A DNA stretch of 64,000 bases from Monilinia fructicola (Eukaryota; Ascomycota; Leotiomycetes; Helotiales; Sclerotiniaceae), in NCBI GenBank assembly GCA_008692225.1, contig VICG01000002.1, positions 636,001 through 700,000 of the forward strand. Direction: 5' to 3'. A program made the translations under genes and the position numbers. Below the pieces are notes generated by a model. The model saw only the letters and a program-made list of their open reading frames with translations. It made no database searches and was not told the origin of the DNA. Positions 22,028-34,442 of this stretch are shown here, in pieces (positions within the stretch are counted from its first letter, which is position 1; the number at the start of each line of letters is the position of its first letter).

Positions 22028-25000
22028 ATGAACGAAGATATTGATGAGTGATGACTTGAACATACGAACACGATTGGCGATATGGCTTTCTTAGCTGAAT
22101 GGCGTTTGGTTAGTCGAGAGAATAAGTTGATTGCTCTGGCATGGATGTGAATGATTGGGTTTGCATGATATTAGGGTTGAATAAGGTATAGGCATAGTCA
22201 TAGGCGGATATATAATGGTTGATTCATATGATAGATACCCTTTACATACAATAAAAAGATATTGAATGACACATTATCAAGCTGATTGCTGTGTGCTGAT
22301 GTAAACGGGTGTAGTTATGAGGAATGAATATAGTTCAAAAGGCTGTTGGCAGGGCGTGGTGTGCTTCCTTTGTCGCATTCGCTGTCAATTTGAGAAATGC
22401 TGTCATATGTTTTGTAGTTAATGTTTCCATTCTATGGTGATATGATGCTCTAATGATGTTGAAGGGGTGAGGGGGTGGAGGGGTGAGAGGGGAGGGGCGG
22501 GAAGAATATGATAATAGATCAAGCACTGGGAATATAGCATGTTGTAATCACTTGGATTATCACAGTATAATATTCCAGATCTGATTATGAATAAATAGAT
22601 AATGTTGAATGTATAAAGACATGGTATAACCAAAGCATCAAGGAATTGCCAGACTAGAGGATGTGGGCAGGTATACGAACAGAGTAGAAAGGACGGCGTA
22701 TATTGTGGTCTTACAGGGCTAGGTTGCCGCACAATGGGAATGACACGAGGGATCTAGGCGAAAGTGTGGAGTCTCACATTCTCTCTTCAGTGGTGGAAGC
22801 TGATGAAGAGGGCTTGGACGATTTATTCATGGGTAGTTTTGGTTTAAGTAGTGATGGTGCTGGTGGTGCTGGTTGAAGGGTTGTGATAGGCTGATTGTAC
22901 AGGATTAAAACACGTTGATGGGTTGCATGAATGATGATGATAATTGTCGGCTTTATTCTTTGCACATGTTGTCTTTATGTTTACTCAGGTGATCTTATTT
23001 ACTCAGATGATTATATTTACGCATGTGATTATGTTTTTAGTACAGATCGAAGTGTATCGTTTGAAATAGAGTGAGTGTGTATTGGTACTAGCAACATAAC
23101 TTTCTCCACGTTCTTGCAGCAATCTGGAAGTTCCTTTTATTTTATTCTGATAATGATAATGAAGAAGATGATTATAGATTCTAACACATAGATTATGAAA
23201 ATGATGTGGTTAGAGAATATCGATATTGAAAAAAGGAGAAGACGATTTTGTATTTCCAATGGAGAATTTCGAAATCAAGGTGAGTAATGGAGTATTAATA
23301 TAAGAAGAACAAAAGATAAGATGAGTTTATGATAACAAATGTCCCTCCTTCTTAGTTTATTTGTTAAAGATCTGATTTTTCGCTTATTGGTGTTCTCAGA
23401 TTCGAGCAAGTCATAATGCTAACGGCGATCTGGTAACGGAGGTCGTGACAGTAACGCTAGACGAAATTTTAAAGGGGTAATTAGTTTTATAGTTAGTGAC
23501 AATGTCAATAGAAGAATAGTGACAAATATTTCTTTCCCAAGGAAAAAAATAATTCAAGATATCCTGCACAACAGTGAAATAGAATTTGCAGACTTTCTAT
23601 TGGGAGACAGATGATGGGATAATGTTAAATGTGTTTTTCTTGAGGTGTAGAAGATGTTTATAGTTATAGTGTCAGAGCGAAGATCAGGATTTTTCAGCCG
23701 AGCATGAGTGCTAGGATTCAACCAATATGGAAAGAACTCAGAGAAAGCAAGTCTCGAAAAAGTATGAATACAATTCAGGCCCTGGAGGCTGGTGATATGG
23801 GTTTTAGAGTAATTAAGTAACAGGGACGTTGTTAGTTTGTAGAAGATATCTGAATAGCAAGTATTTTTCAAGTACAAAGTGATAATTAGAGAAACCAAAG
23901 TTCTACAGATCGTACAAGCTTTTGTCAACGGAAATATGATATCTAGAAGATTCATAGCTGATACCTATGACAGTGGAAGGGATCATGGCTTTAGGCTACG
24001 TTAAATGCATCCGGTCTATCATTGTCAGTCTTGATATCTTCTCTAGCGGTATTGTGCTTACGTGCAGTTTTCTATAGCAAGAAGTTCTCAGCAAGTATCA
24101 AGACTTGGAGAATCAAAAGGAGAAAGATATTGAAATCCGTGGTGAGAACTCAAAACAGCAGTAAACAAACGTTTTGATGGAGCTGCATATGAATTTCCGG
24201 CATCAATAATTAACTAGCAGTCTATTTTTTTTCGCACCAAGTCATCAACAAATTATAGTGTTGCTGTATGAGTTCGATTTGTTACTTAGAACTGGCTTTA
24301 TAGGTTATTCTTAATAAGACTTAGAGAGAGAGATTCATGGGACAATGGAAGAGATTTAGATGTGAAAATGGCTAGATGGGTTTCATCAGGAATAATATTA
24401 GATGGGACAAAAGAATGTGATGAAGTGATCAAAAACCGTGGCTTTAAATGCTGAGCGAACTAAAAGGAGGGAATACTTCATTTCCGAATTTCTTCCCTAG
24501 GAAAAGATTTCGGCTATTATAAAGAAGTTCGTCAGGAAGACTTAAATGCAAAGAGGATTTTACAGGGTGCTGTTAGGAACTCAAGGTGTTGTTTGCAAAT
24601 GAGAGAGGAAGTCGAAATGGAAGTAAAAGAGCCACATACTGAGCAATTATTGAGTAAAGACAACGCAGAAAGTGAATATAAAGTTGGATATATCCGTCAT
24701 ATAGAGCTATGATCGGGTTTGACATTGATATATCAAGATTTCAGAAGCAGAAATCATAGATTGACAATGAGGATAACTCAAAGACTACTCAGTTGAAATG
24801 GTCGTATCTTCATAGTTCTCTATGATGTCTATTCAAGGAACAGCCGTGCTGTAATAATGCCATTGGGTTATTCATGCTTTCATAGATACCACCGTTTATG
24901 GATCATGGAAAAAATAGCAAAGGCATTCGAAGGGACGAAACTCTGCTCTCAAGTACTTTTACATATACCCAGTAATGCATACTCACTGTGCTCGATCTCA

Positions 25001-27315
25001 TTCAGTAGACTAGCAAGCTAAACTCTCGGCAAATACCAAGTCATAATGTTCAAAATAAAACCACCTCTGTAATCACTCTTACTCCTCTTGAACAGATCAT
25101 CTAGACATTCCAAAAGAAATACGTCGGCTCAGCAAGATGGAAAGTATGATGGGGTCAAATTAGACAGATTAAAATAGAATTCAGCAAACTTAGCTGCGGC
25201 TGAGGTCTACGGTATGTGAATGATTAAGGGGAAGCGGGGAGAGATGGTGATATGAAAGAGTGGTATGAGGAAGACAGTAAAGAAAACGGGGATCATAGAC
25301 GAGCTTGATAATGATGAAGATGAACTAGCAGTAAAAACACAAAACTAACAACTACAGATCCACCAATCCAAAGCGACAATAAATCGGCCATCGTTCACTA
25401 CCCATCCTTCCTAACACCAAAATCATAAACCAAAGAACCCCCCTTCCCCCATCCAAAAAACACCTACAAATCATCCTCGATGCGACTCTCAGACTACCGA
25501 CAGCGATATACGGCCATCCTATATGAGCTCGATGCACCTGGAACAAAATAGTCAAGAGGATTTCTATTCCTCCCAAATTTTCCTTGATACACCGATCACC
25601 ACTGGAAATTAAGCGCGATACTGCTACCATCCATTTCCTGACTACTAGTTGCGCTTCTAACATTCAATAACTACTATGTAGTGAATTCTCCTCCTATAAA
25701 GCTAACCTTCCTCGCCTCCCCTCGAAACATCTCCATATCCCATTCCTTGTTAGATCACCACATCACTACACACCCACATCAAGTTACCACCCCCTTAACC
25801 ATCCACATCAGAAGCCATACCTCGCCTCCACCCAGGGTCCCCAACAACCTCAAACCCCAGAAATCAACCAAAACACAAACGCAAAAACGCCCATCACCAA
25901 CATCGACCTGCCCTTCGTCAAACGCAATCCAGCAACACAAAAGCCCCCTCAAGAAGCCCGAGTGCCAAAGTATTCGGCCCAAGAACCGCGCGAGAAGTAA
26001 CTTTGCCACGTACTGGCTGGTAGTACATTTACACGCACTCACGACCCCGCTAACAAAGCCTCGGAATTTCGAAATGGAATTCTTCAACCGACCTCAAGAT
26101 GCTTCGTATCATCTCTGCTCTATCCGAATAAGAAGAACAACGACAAGAAGAAGAAGGAGAAGAACAAGAAGAACAAGAAGAAGGAAGTTAGATGCTAGAT
26201 AGATGATCAATCACCACGAGCTCGTAAAGAAAGAAAGATAATTAACATACTCCGTAAATAAATGGGGAATTATTATATTCACCTTGGATAAATCTTACCT
26301 GCATTATTAATAAATAAATAGTCCATCCACCGACCTCGCTCTTTCAACGTAACCTCAACCCCCTCTCCCCCCACGCGCTCTAGACTTGTTTGCGTACAAT
26401 GCGTCCGTCGTCTAATCTATAATCTTTATTAATTTCCAATCTCCATCCTTACCCTTACCCTTATTACCCTGCCCCGAACCCAAACCCAAACCCACCCCGA
26501 ATACCACCCCAAACCAACAAAACATTCAAAAAAGGCAACATGGATTCCGTATCGGGAGGCGTATCAACACTAATGACAGGAATCCCCATAGATAATTTGC
26601 AGGACGACGCTGAGCTCAACGGCTACTGGGTTTTCATCGTGGCTTTCCATTGATTGCTATTGCGTTCAAATTTCACACCATTCTCACCATCACCATCACC
26701 ATCACAATTACAATACCATCAATCACTACCCACTAGACAAAAATGTCCAAGATACAATATAAATCAGTGATTTAATTTCCCATCCATCCATCCATCCATC
26801 CATCCATCAACCCATCGACGAACCCATCAATCATACGAGAAACTTTTATACCCTACTATGTATGTACTGTACAAACTTTTCATCATCCATCTGACAACCT
26901 CTAGCCCCTATCTATCAACCAGCAAAAAAGTAAGCGCAATGACAATTCTTATTTTTTCAATCATAAAAGAATGATTCTTCCCTCGTGCATCCCCAATTAT
27001 TCTGAGCCAAAAGATCTTCATCTTGTTTTTCCTGTTGACGAAAAAGAATAGATAATGAATCTATTTGTTCATTTTCCTCATCTCGCACCAAAAATTAATC
27101 ATCAAACAGCCACAGTCCTTAACTCCATCTGCAAATCCTCAGACCCATCATTAAAGGTCTAATAGAACTTTTATATGCTTGCAGCTTCCACAGCAAGAAT
27201 GCTAATGCCAAAGCAATGCCCATTAAGAAACAAGGCAAAAAGTACATGAAAAGTGCTCCTCGTTATTGAGAACAGGAGACAAAAAAAGGACAAAAGAAAT
27301 AAAAAGAAAAGAAAT
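22028..27315. other. A/T-rich spacer with unrecognised coding-like pieces
   Basis: About 5.3 kb without an identifiable gene. Splice-like short open pieces occur on the plus strand: 23262-23282 plus 23402-23479 (MENFEIK joined to IRASHNANGDLVTEVVTVTL), about 24077-24140 (QEVLSKYQDLENQKEKDIEI), 24461-24712 (about 83 codons, includes MREEVEMEVKEPHTEQLLSK) and 25,680-26,000 (ends NIDLPFVKRNPATQKPPQEA). They lack a convincing common gene model. 26,650-27,315 is the 3' flank of zrc1, with CATC repeats at 26780-26810. Confidence 0.4.
26540..26653 (+). other. Possible 37-residue small protein or orphan first exon
   Basis: The frame starts CAACATGG (good fungal context) after a C/A-rich leader, and reads MDSVSGGVSTLMTGIPIDNL then a hydrophobic WVFIVAF end before TGA. 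The sequence is not repetitive. It may be a small membrane-associated peptide or the first exon of a lost gene; no family recognised. Confidence 0.3.
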
Positions 27316-29136
27316 CTAATGAGTGTGACCATCATGATCTGAATGGCTGTGTTGAGGCTCTACTGCCTGCGTTGAACAACATCCTTTTCCCTTGCAATTA
27401 TCAACACATTCCAACAGACAGGAGTCATCATCCTCCATTCCGCATTTGGTATGAAATTGACCGTCTAATCCGACTGATGCACCATTAAAGTCATGATCAT
27501 GATCTTTATCGAGGCAAAATTCAGGTTGGAGAGTTGCGCTATGAATGCCATGGCCATGTAAACATTCTCGGATTTCCTTCGATAATTGCATGTACTTTTC
27601 CCCCCCATCTTCACCAATAGGGAAGGCAACTTGGATGTGCATTGATGCAACAAGTTGGGAATCGCTGAGTTGCCAAATGTGTACATGATGACAACCCTTA
27701 ACAGCTTCGAAGTTTTCAATGTCTTCCTTGATCAGGGCAACATCGATTGAATCGGGGGTGGCTTGAAGTAAAATTTGAGCAGTAGCTTTAGTTAATGGAA
27801 TGCAAGAACGAAGAATAATAATGGTAATAAAGAGTGAGACGGCAGGATCGGCGTATAAGCGACCAGGCCATTCAGTTAACCAAATAATCAAGGCAGTGAC
27901 AATGACTCCCACATTTCCAAGAGCGTCACCAATAACGTGAAGAATCATAGCGTTCATTCCCCATATCATCATGGCTGTGACCGTGTCCACCAGACTTCTT
28001 CTTGGACTTGTTGTTGTGGTTATGTTCTGCATGACGACTCTTGCGACGTTCATGATGATGGTCTTCGTCCCCGTGATCATGGCTGTGAGAGTGAGAGGCC
28101 GATGGACTGTTGTGGGAATTTTGAAGCAGAGGGGTGTTTTCAGTTGGTGCGGGTCCAGATTCAACCTGACTGTCATCATCTGGCCCACTAGAATCTTCGC
28201 TCTCAATTCCATCCAATTGCGTCTTGCTCGCAGCAATGATATCTTGTCGGAAGCTTGCGGGATGAATGCTGATATTATCCAAACTCGAGAATTGAGATTT
28301 GCTTGTTCGTCTTCGATGAGTTTGTTTGGAACTCCTGCTGGGTGATCTGGTCGCAATACTATTGCTATCGCGAGCTGTCGAGGCATCTTCATCGGGTTTT
28401 GTAAATTGTACTTGGCGTTTGGCGGTAGCTTTTGCGACAACAGCCTCGGGGAAAACTTCTCCTGCGTTTCCATCCTCTTCGACATCTGCATATGGTTCGT
28501 AACCATGTTCATGAGTATGGGAATGGGCATGTCCTTCTTCTGCGGCGTGGATTTCATCTCCATGAGAATGGCCATCTCCCGGACCATGGGAATGCCCATG
28601 TCCACCCAAAACGAAGAAGCCAGCAAGATTCGATGCCAATCCCAATGATCCAACAATGAGTATTAGTCTTGGTTCGGTGATCTCGGGTGGGTCGAAGAAA
28701 CGTCCAATGGCTTCGAGGACGATTGATACGCAGAGCGCAATAAGGAAGACAGCGTTAAAAAAGGCACCGAGGATTTCGGCTCTCAAGAACTATAAGATGT
28801 TAGTTACCGCCTTGGGTAAAGTACCTTTCCGTTCGGAAATGCTCGACGGATGTAACCACTGACCCCAAAAGAATATTTATCACTCGTATTTCTTCGCGAA
28901 GCTTTAACAGCCCAAAGTCCAACCGCGAGAGAGATAATATCGTTCAACTAGGCAAATGTTAATATGCATAGAGACATTCACATCTGGATACCTTTTGTGA
29001 ATTGCCTTACCATATGAAAAGCATCCGCCATGAGTGCTAACGATCCCACCCACATGCCGACACCTAATTCAACGATGAAAAAGACGGCATCGATCAATAG
29101 CATGATCAAAATGCGTGTTGACTTTGACCAAGCCAT
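27316..29136 (-). CDS. zrc1: Vacuolar zinc/cobalt transporter, cation diffusion facilitator (Zrc1/Cot1 type), one frameshift
   Basis: Zn2+/H+ antiporter moving zinc into the vacuole. Exons: 29136-29011, 28947-28864, 28789-27316, about 560 residues. TM1-TM2: ILIMLLIDAVFFIVELGVGM, with the metal site in ALMADAFHMLND (HxxxD). TM3-TM4: RAEILGAFFNAVFLIALCVS and LIVGSLGLASNLAGFFVLGG. A large His-rich cytosolic loop follows (GHGHSHGPGDGHSHGDE; SHSHSHDHGDEDHHHERRKS). TM5 holds the second metal site (MNAMILHVIGDALGNVGVIV, HxxxD), and the CTD starts near DSIDVALIKEDIENFEAVKG. The tail is His/Cys-rich. Literal translation breaks at a GGGG run (plus-strand CCCC 27959-27962); dropping one G gives DDMGMNAMILHV. 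The two halves are one gene, not two. Confidence 0.88.
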
Positions 29137-31730
29137 CTTGAATATTTTGAAGAGCGTATAGCTCTGTTCTTTGACAGGATTTATAGAAGATAAGCGGACG
29201 AAGGTATTGAAGTATGAAAGTTGTAGAAGAGGAATAAGGAGAACAAGGGAAAAGAGATCAAAAAGGCGTATGTAGTACGAAGAGATGAACCCCCCTCTTC
29301 AGATTTGTGTGTGTGTGCGTGTGTGATGTTTGATGTCTCTCGATACTTGTATTTGTGATGATATTGGGATTTCTATTTGTATATGTATCTCGGGCTGTAT
29401 CTGTATTTGTATTTGCGGTTTGCGACTTGCGATTTGCGATTTCGGATCTCAACCAAACCGTTATCAAATACTGACCTGATCTAACCAAAGCACCAGGGGT
29501 TTTGATTGATTGATTTATATTGTATTATCAAATCTTACCCCAAAATGATTTGAACCGCATATATACCTACCTGCCTGTTTTCCTGCTTACTAATGATCAA
29601 TTGCTTGCTTGCTTGCTTGCTTGATGAAGTGAATAGTTTTTCTATAATGAATCAAAAAGAGAGAGAGAAATGAAAGATGAAAGATGAGAGGTGAGAAGTA
29701 AGAAATAAGAGATGAGAAACGAGAAATGAAGAAATTTGAATGGAATCTTGAAAGGCGGCAAGAAAGAGAGATTAAGGAAAAAAAGAGAATAGTCCTAAAG
29801 AGTGAATTAAATATCCAACACAAAAGGTTACTTACGTATTTATTGGGTGTTTGTTAGATTCTGAGCTATCCAATAGTATCTACGCCGTAAATATCTAAAC
29901 ACCAACAAGCAAGTAATTAGTTAATTAATCTTAATAATCAATTCAAAAACAAAGTTTCGATAATCTTACTATTACTTATTTCAAGGTTCTAGGTTCTCGA
30001 TGCTCTCTAAGAAAAGTCTTAAAAGAGAAATTAGAAGAAAATTTATCTTAAGGCTAGAAAATACCTATCTAGGTAGATAGTCCGTACTATATAATTTAGC
30101 TGTCTAGAGAGTAATTAGTTCCTAGGTAAAGAAAGTACTTATAGATATTCTATATAATTATCTAATTAATATATTAGAAAGATAAAAGTTTATATTATAA
30201 ATATTCTTTAAATAATATAAATAGAAAAATATATTAATATTAAATTAATATAGTTAATATCAAATTAATATAATTAATATTAAATTAATATAGTTAATAA
30301 TTAATTATAATAGTTAATATATTTATATTTATTTATTTCTAAAGATTTTCTAACTCTTTTCTTTTATTTTATTTTATTTTATTTAATTATTATTCTTATA
30401 ATAATCTTATTATATTTTTAAATAATCTTATTATATTTTTAAATATTATTTAATTTTATTTTAGTTTTTAAATAAGTAGAATATTAGATATTTAAGATTA
30501 TTAAGCTTATATATAAGTATAAAAGTTGTATTTTATATATTATAATACTACTTATATTTAATTATTTGATTAATATAAAAACTCATATAAAAAATTCAAT
30601 ATAGTATAGAAAAGCACGTATTTAGGTAGTCATTCTTAATATTAAATCCCGAAACACCGATCTCTATCAAGGATAATCCAGTTGTATATCCTTCCGTACT
30701 TTAGAAGTACTACAGTAGGTAGTAACCGTGCGTAACCTTACAGCAAGTACTCTGGATTACAAGGCGATTGAGTTGACATGTCCGGGTACTGACTGTAGTA
30801 ATCCATAGATACTTTTCTTGTATCATGGCCCAGCATTTTGGTCATCATCATGTGATTGATCGATCATTAGGTGATTGATTATGATATCTTCTTTTTAAAG
30901 GCCGTCTTTGATTGTTAGAGTTTCAAATCCTTAATTTTTTGTTTTTGTTTGTAGATGACGTAGATACTTCAACAAATCAAAAAGTTAGATGTTGATTGGA
31001 TATAAAAATAAAAATAGATGTTTGAAGGTATTGGATCACTTGGAAAAAGCATTAGAACTACTAGGTAATGATTACTACTCCGCAGGTAGGTAGCTGAATA
31101 CCTATTGTTACTTGAAGATCGATCAAACATCATCCAAACATTACCAAACATCACAACAGTCCCTACATCATATAGATTCAACAAATTGGCAATGTGATAA
31201 TCATCATTATGGCTGCTATATAAGAGTCTGATATTGCTTTTGATGTTTGACTTCTATCATTGTATAAGCATCATGGAAAAGGCAACGCAGTGTAGAAGAG
31301 CTTGTTTGAATAGGGGTTCATGAAAAGACATATACCAGTACTCTCATCTCAACCTTCCGGAAATGCTGTTTGTGTGTTTCCCGCAATTCGTACCATTTTG
31401 GCTACATGTACATCCTTAAATAATCCATGAATCACTCCTTATGCGATCAAGCCCCCGCTTCCTAGCCATTTACCTCCCATTGTTCAGTATTCAGTGTGTG
31501 AAGAGTAAAGATAGCTTTTTATCATCCCAATATACATCGAACATGTACAAACGACGTGTATGTTCTTGGCTTTTAATATATATCTCCTGCCCCCTCCTCC
31601 TCAATATTACGGGGTCAGATGAGCAAGCTCGTAGTGAATTGATCCGAGATATGGTCAACTGAAGAGACAAGAGGAAAGGCCATTCGTCCCAGGCATTTCA
31701 ACATACCGGAAAGTCGATCAATGAGAACTC
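29137..31730. other. Spacer with extreme A/T block
   Basis: zrc1 upstream DNA (with TGTATTTG/GCGATTTG repeats at 29340-29440 and GCTT repeats at 29605-29625), then an A/T block, then about 1 kb of ordinary spacer before the 3' end of the DUF202 gene. I see no gene. Confidence 0.5.
30080..30640. other. Nearly pure A/T block
   Basis: About 550 bp with very few G or C. Its middle (30230-30320) is a degenerate tandem of TTAATATNAAATTAATATAG-like units. No ORF. It could be an A/T isochore fragment left by an RIP-mutated repeat or a structural region. Confidence 0.7.
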
Positions 31731-32773
31731 TCATCTATTAGAATTTGAATCTTCTTTCGTAACATCAACGGCAATCAGGAGTATGAGGAATGTCAGAAGG
31801 ATCTTCATCTAGTTAGTAATGCTCGCTCAGTATCATGTCATAGCCATGATATCCAAATACGTCGAGATTAACTCACGCAAAATAATCCGCCTCCTATGGC
31901 AATGACATCAAATCCTCCGAAAAGAGCCTTGCCCCTCACAATAGCATTTTGATGTCTCCAACTTCTGATGGCTCCTATCAATAAAGTTGTTATTGCGGCT
32001 ACCTGACATATACAAGCCAGGGGTTTTCCAAGCACGAAAAAGCCTATCAGGCGATTTGGCGTGGGGGAATGTTGCAGTCGGCTGAATATTTATCAGTAAA
32101 ATCCCCATAGAAATATTAACTTAGATGAAGTACATACAATAGTTGCGCAATCGATACCCCAAGCATCGACAAGGTCAATGAAGTCCTGAGATATGCCAAG
32201 AAAGTTCTTTCGAGGGCTGATACAGACTTGTTAGCGAGTCCAACTACCAAACATCAAACAAGGAATATGTAGAGCAAAGAATCACATCTATACTGAATCA
32301 AGAACTAGATACAGAAAGAAATGCCAAGCCCAACAACACAGAATCTGATATCTGCAGAAAACTTCAGTAGATGAAATGAAAGTCTCGGCTGATAGAAGTA
32401 TTTCGGCCCTGGATCTCCGTATTCCATTAATGACCTTGTCACTGACAAATCGTATAAATAACATCGGTAAAGGGATAAAAAGTAGGTAATGATACGTACC
32501 TAAGTGATCTCTACATGTGACGTGGTCAACTGTCACACTGATTTGGTGTCTCCAGAACTTTGAGATACTGTAGGTGAATTGACCGATGAAGCCAGTGGGT
32601 GCTGTACTACCAGGGCCTAATGCATGAGAAGATGAGGCGCGTGTATAATTTTGTCTTGTGTGGGCCAATACAGAAAGTTCAGTGGATTCCCATTGATCTC
32701 TTTCTGCTGGTGATACATTGGGTCGTTCTTCAGATTCTTCAATAGACTGATGATGTTGTGATGTTTCAGCCAT
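31731..32773 (-). CDS. DUF202-family small membrane protein, four exons
   Basis: Integral membrane protein of 211 residues. Exons: 32773-32500, 32216-32138, 32081-31877, 31808-31731; every junction keeps frame. The N-terminal 75 residues are hydrophilic (MAETSQHHQSIEESEERPNV). The DUF202 signature spans intron 1: HVTCRDHLALERTFLAYLRT then SLTLSMLGVSIAQLF. A second helix is in LIGFFVLGKPLACICQVAAI TTLLIG and a third in MKILLTFLILLIAVDV near the C-terminus. RSWRHQNAIVRGKALFGGFD between helices is typical. Bacterial relatives are YidH-like; no biochemical role is established for the fungal group. Intron 1 (283 bp) stays open in frame for about 70 codons, so its retention would give a different C-terminus. 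Confidence 0.88.
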
Positions 32774-34442
32774 TTTTTTCGGGAGGCGTAGAAGCGAGAT
32801 GATATGCAGATATATTTTAATGATTGGAGGCTCTACGGATTGTAAAGATCTTGCATGAACATGGTTAAAAAGAAGTAGGACGAGAAAAGTTGAGGTTCAA
32901 ATAAAGGTTAAAGTTGGGATTATACTTGTTAGTTGCTAGTGAGTGAAGCTGAGGATTGGAAGGAACCTTTTCACGCATCCCGATGGTAGTACAAGTATCT
33001 TTTGAAGTGAAGTCTGAGGTGTAAAGATTACAGTTGAAGATAAAACTTGTTAATGTCATCGCGTTGAGATAGTTGATTGTGATTGTGATTGTTTGATGCG
33101 GGAAGTGGATAGACCTAGAATGTGGAGAAACAAGAAATATACACCTCGTCACATGATCGACTAGTTCTACCGTGCCATGCTTAGTTAGCGCTTCGTTCTT
33201 CAATCAACACCCATCTCCTCCTTTTGTCTCGTTTTCACATCTCACACTCGTTTTGATAGTTACAAGTCTCACGGTTAAAGGTACCATGGTATGAAGATCT
33301 ACTCTGAACATATCCTTCTAGATACCCTATTAATTCCCGAGTGGTTAATGGAAATTTCGGATCGTATATATACATTCCCAGTATACGATCATGCAAACGA
33401 AAGCTTATTGGAGGCGAAACCGGCCCGCATGTCCGCCTTACAGATGTCGACGCGTCTTATTGAAGTATTCAACGCCATGAGGTTTCGTTCGATACAGTGT
33501 TTTTGGTTTTTTCAAATACAAAGGTCAAGATACCACCTAGATGGATACACTGCATTGCCTAAGCGATTCTGTGCATGTTACCTCCTGCTTTTTCCTGTGA
33601 AGCTGAAAAAAAAATGGCAAGAATGAGTAACACCAACTCAAGTTGACGAAGCCTCTGATATCGTCTTCTTCACACCCCCCACCCCCGTTCCTGAATGCTT
33701 CCACTATATGCAAGGAGTCTTCGTTAGTGTCTCTTTCAAAAGGACTCGAAGAGCATGTCTTACCTTCCTAAAGTGTTAGAACATCGCTGAGCCGGTCCGT
33801 TCAAACCGTTGTTGCCTTTTAATTGACAGAATATACTCGTCCCAAGGCTGAGCAAAGTTGTGATTGATTGATCTGCTTAAAGCTTGTATCCAGAAATACC
33901 AGTTACACCAACAGTTCCTTGCACAATATGCAGGGTTGTCAGAATAGCAGTCTGTAGCCATGCAATTCTTACACCGGATCCATATTAATTTCTATTTCAG
34001 CCATTTCCACGCATGGAGCAAGTATACCCATACACTAATTCTAATATTTCATAACGCCTTATCTTCATCTATGCGGCGTGTGGGATGTTCATCCGTACAG
34101 GACCGGCTATGGGATGTATAACTTGAACACAGCTGATCAGGGATCGGTCTCTGGAAAGATTGATATCGACTTTACATGCAATCTAGATTGCTTATTGCAT
34201 GCTACTCTGATGTTTGGCGTTATTAAATATCTCTTCTTCCGTTTCATCCCCTCAGTCAAACTCTTTTGTGAATATTCCGGGAATTTGTTGTTGTTTAGAT
34301 ACGTGGCTCATTTTTTATACTTCGCCGCATGCTAGCATCGACTACTTCTTCCTACATTCATTCGTTGATATGATAAAACATTATTTCCCTATCTAAGTTT
34401 ATCTATACAAACCACCTTCAATCTTTCTGCTGCCTCATCCCA
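32774..34442. other. Spacer without supported gene
   Basis: Upstream DNA of both the DUF202 gene (-) and the beta-glucosidase (+). A 111-codon plus frame at 33291-33626 and a Cys-containing minus frame at 33776-33961 (MATDCYSDNPAYCARNCWCN) are ATG-initiated, but I recognise neither and see no supporting exons. Confidence 0.45.

Noticed and set aside
27926..28786. Two overlapping minus-strand ORFs read as two separate proteins
   Set aside because: Both are parts of one Zrc1-type transporter split by a one-base shift at 27959-27962.
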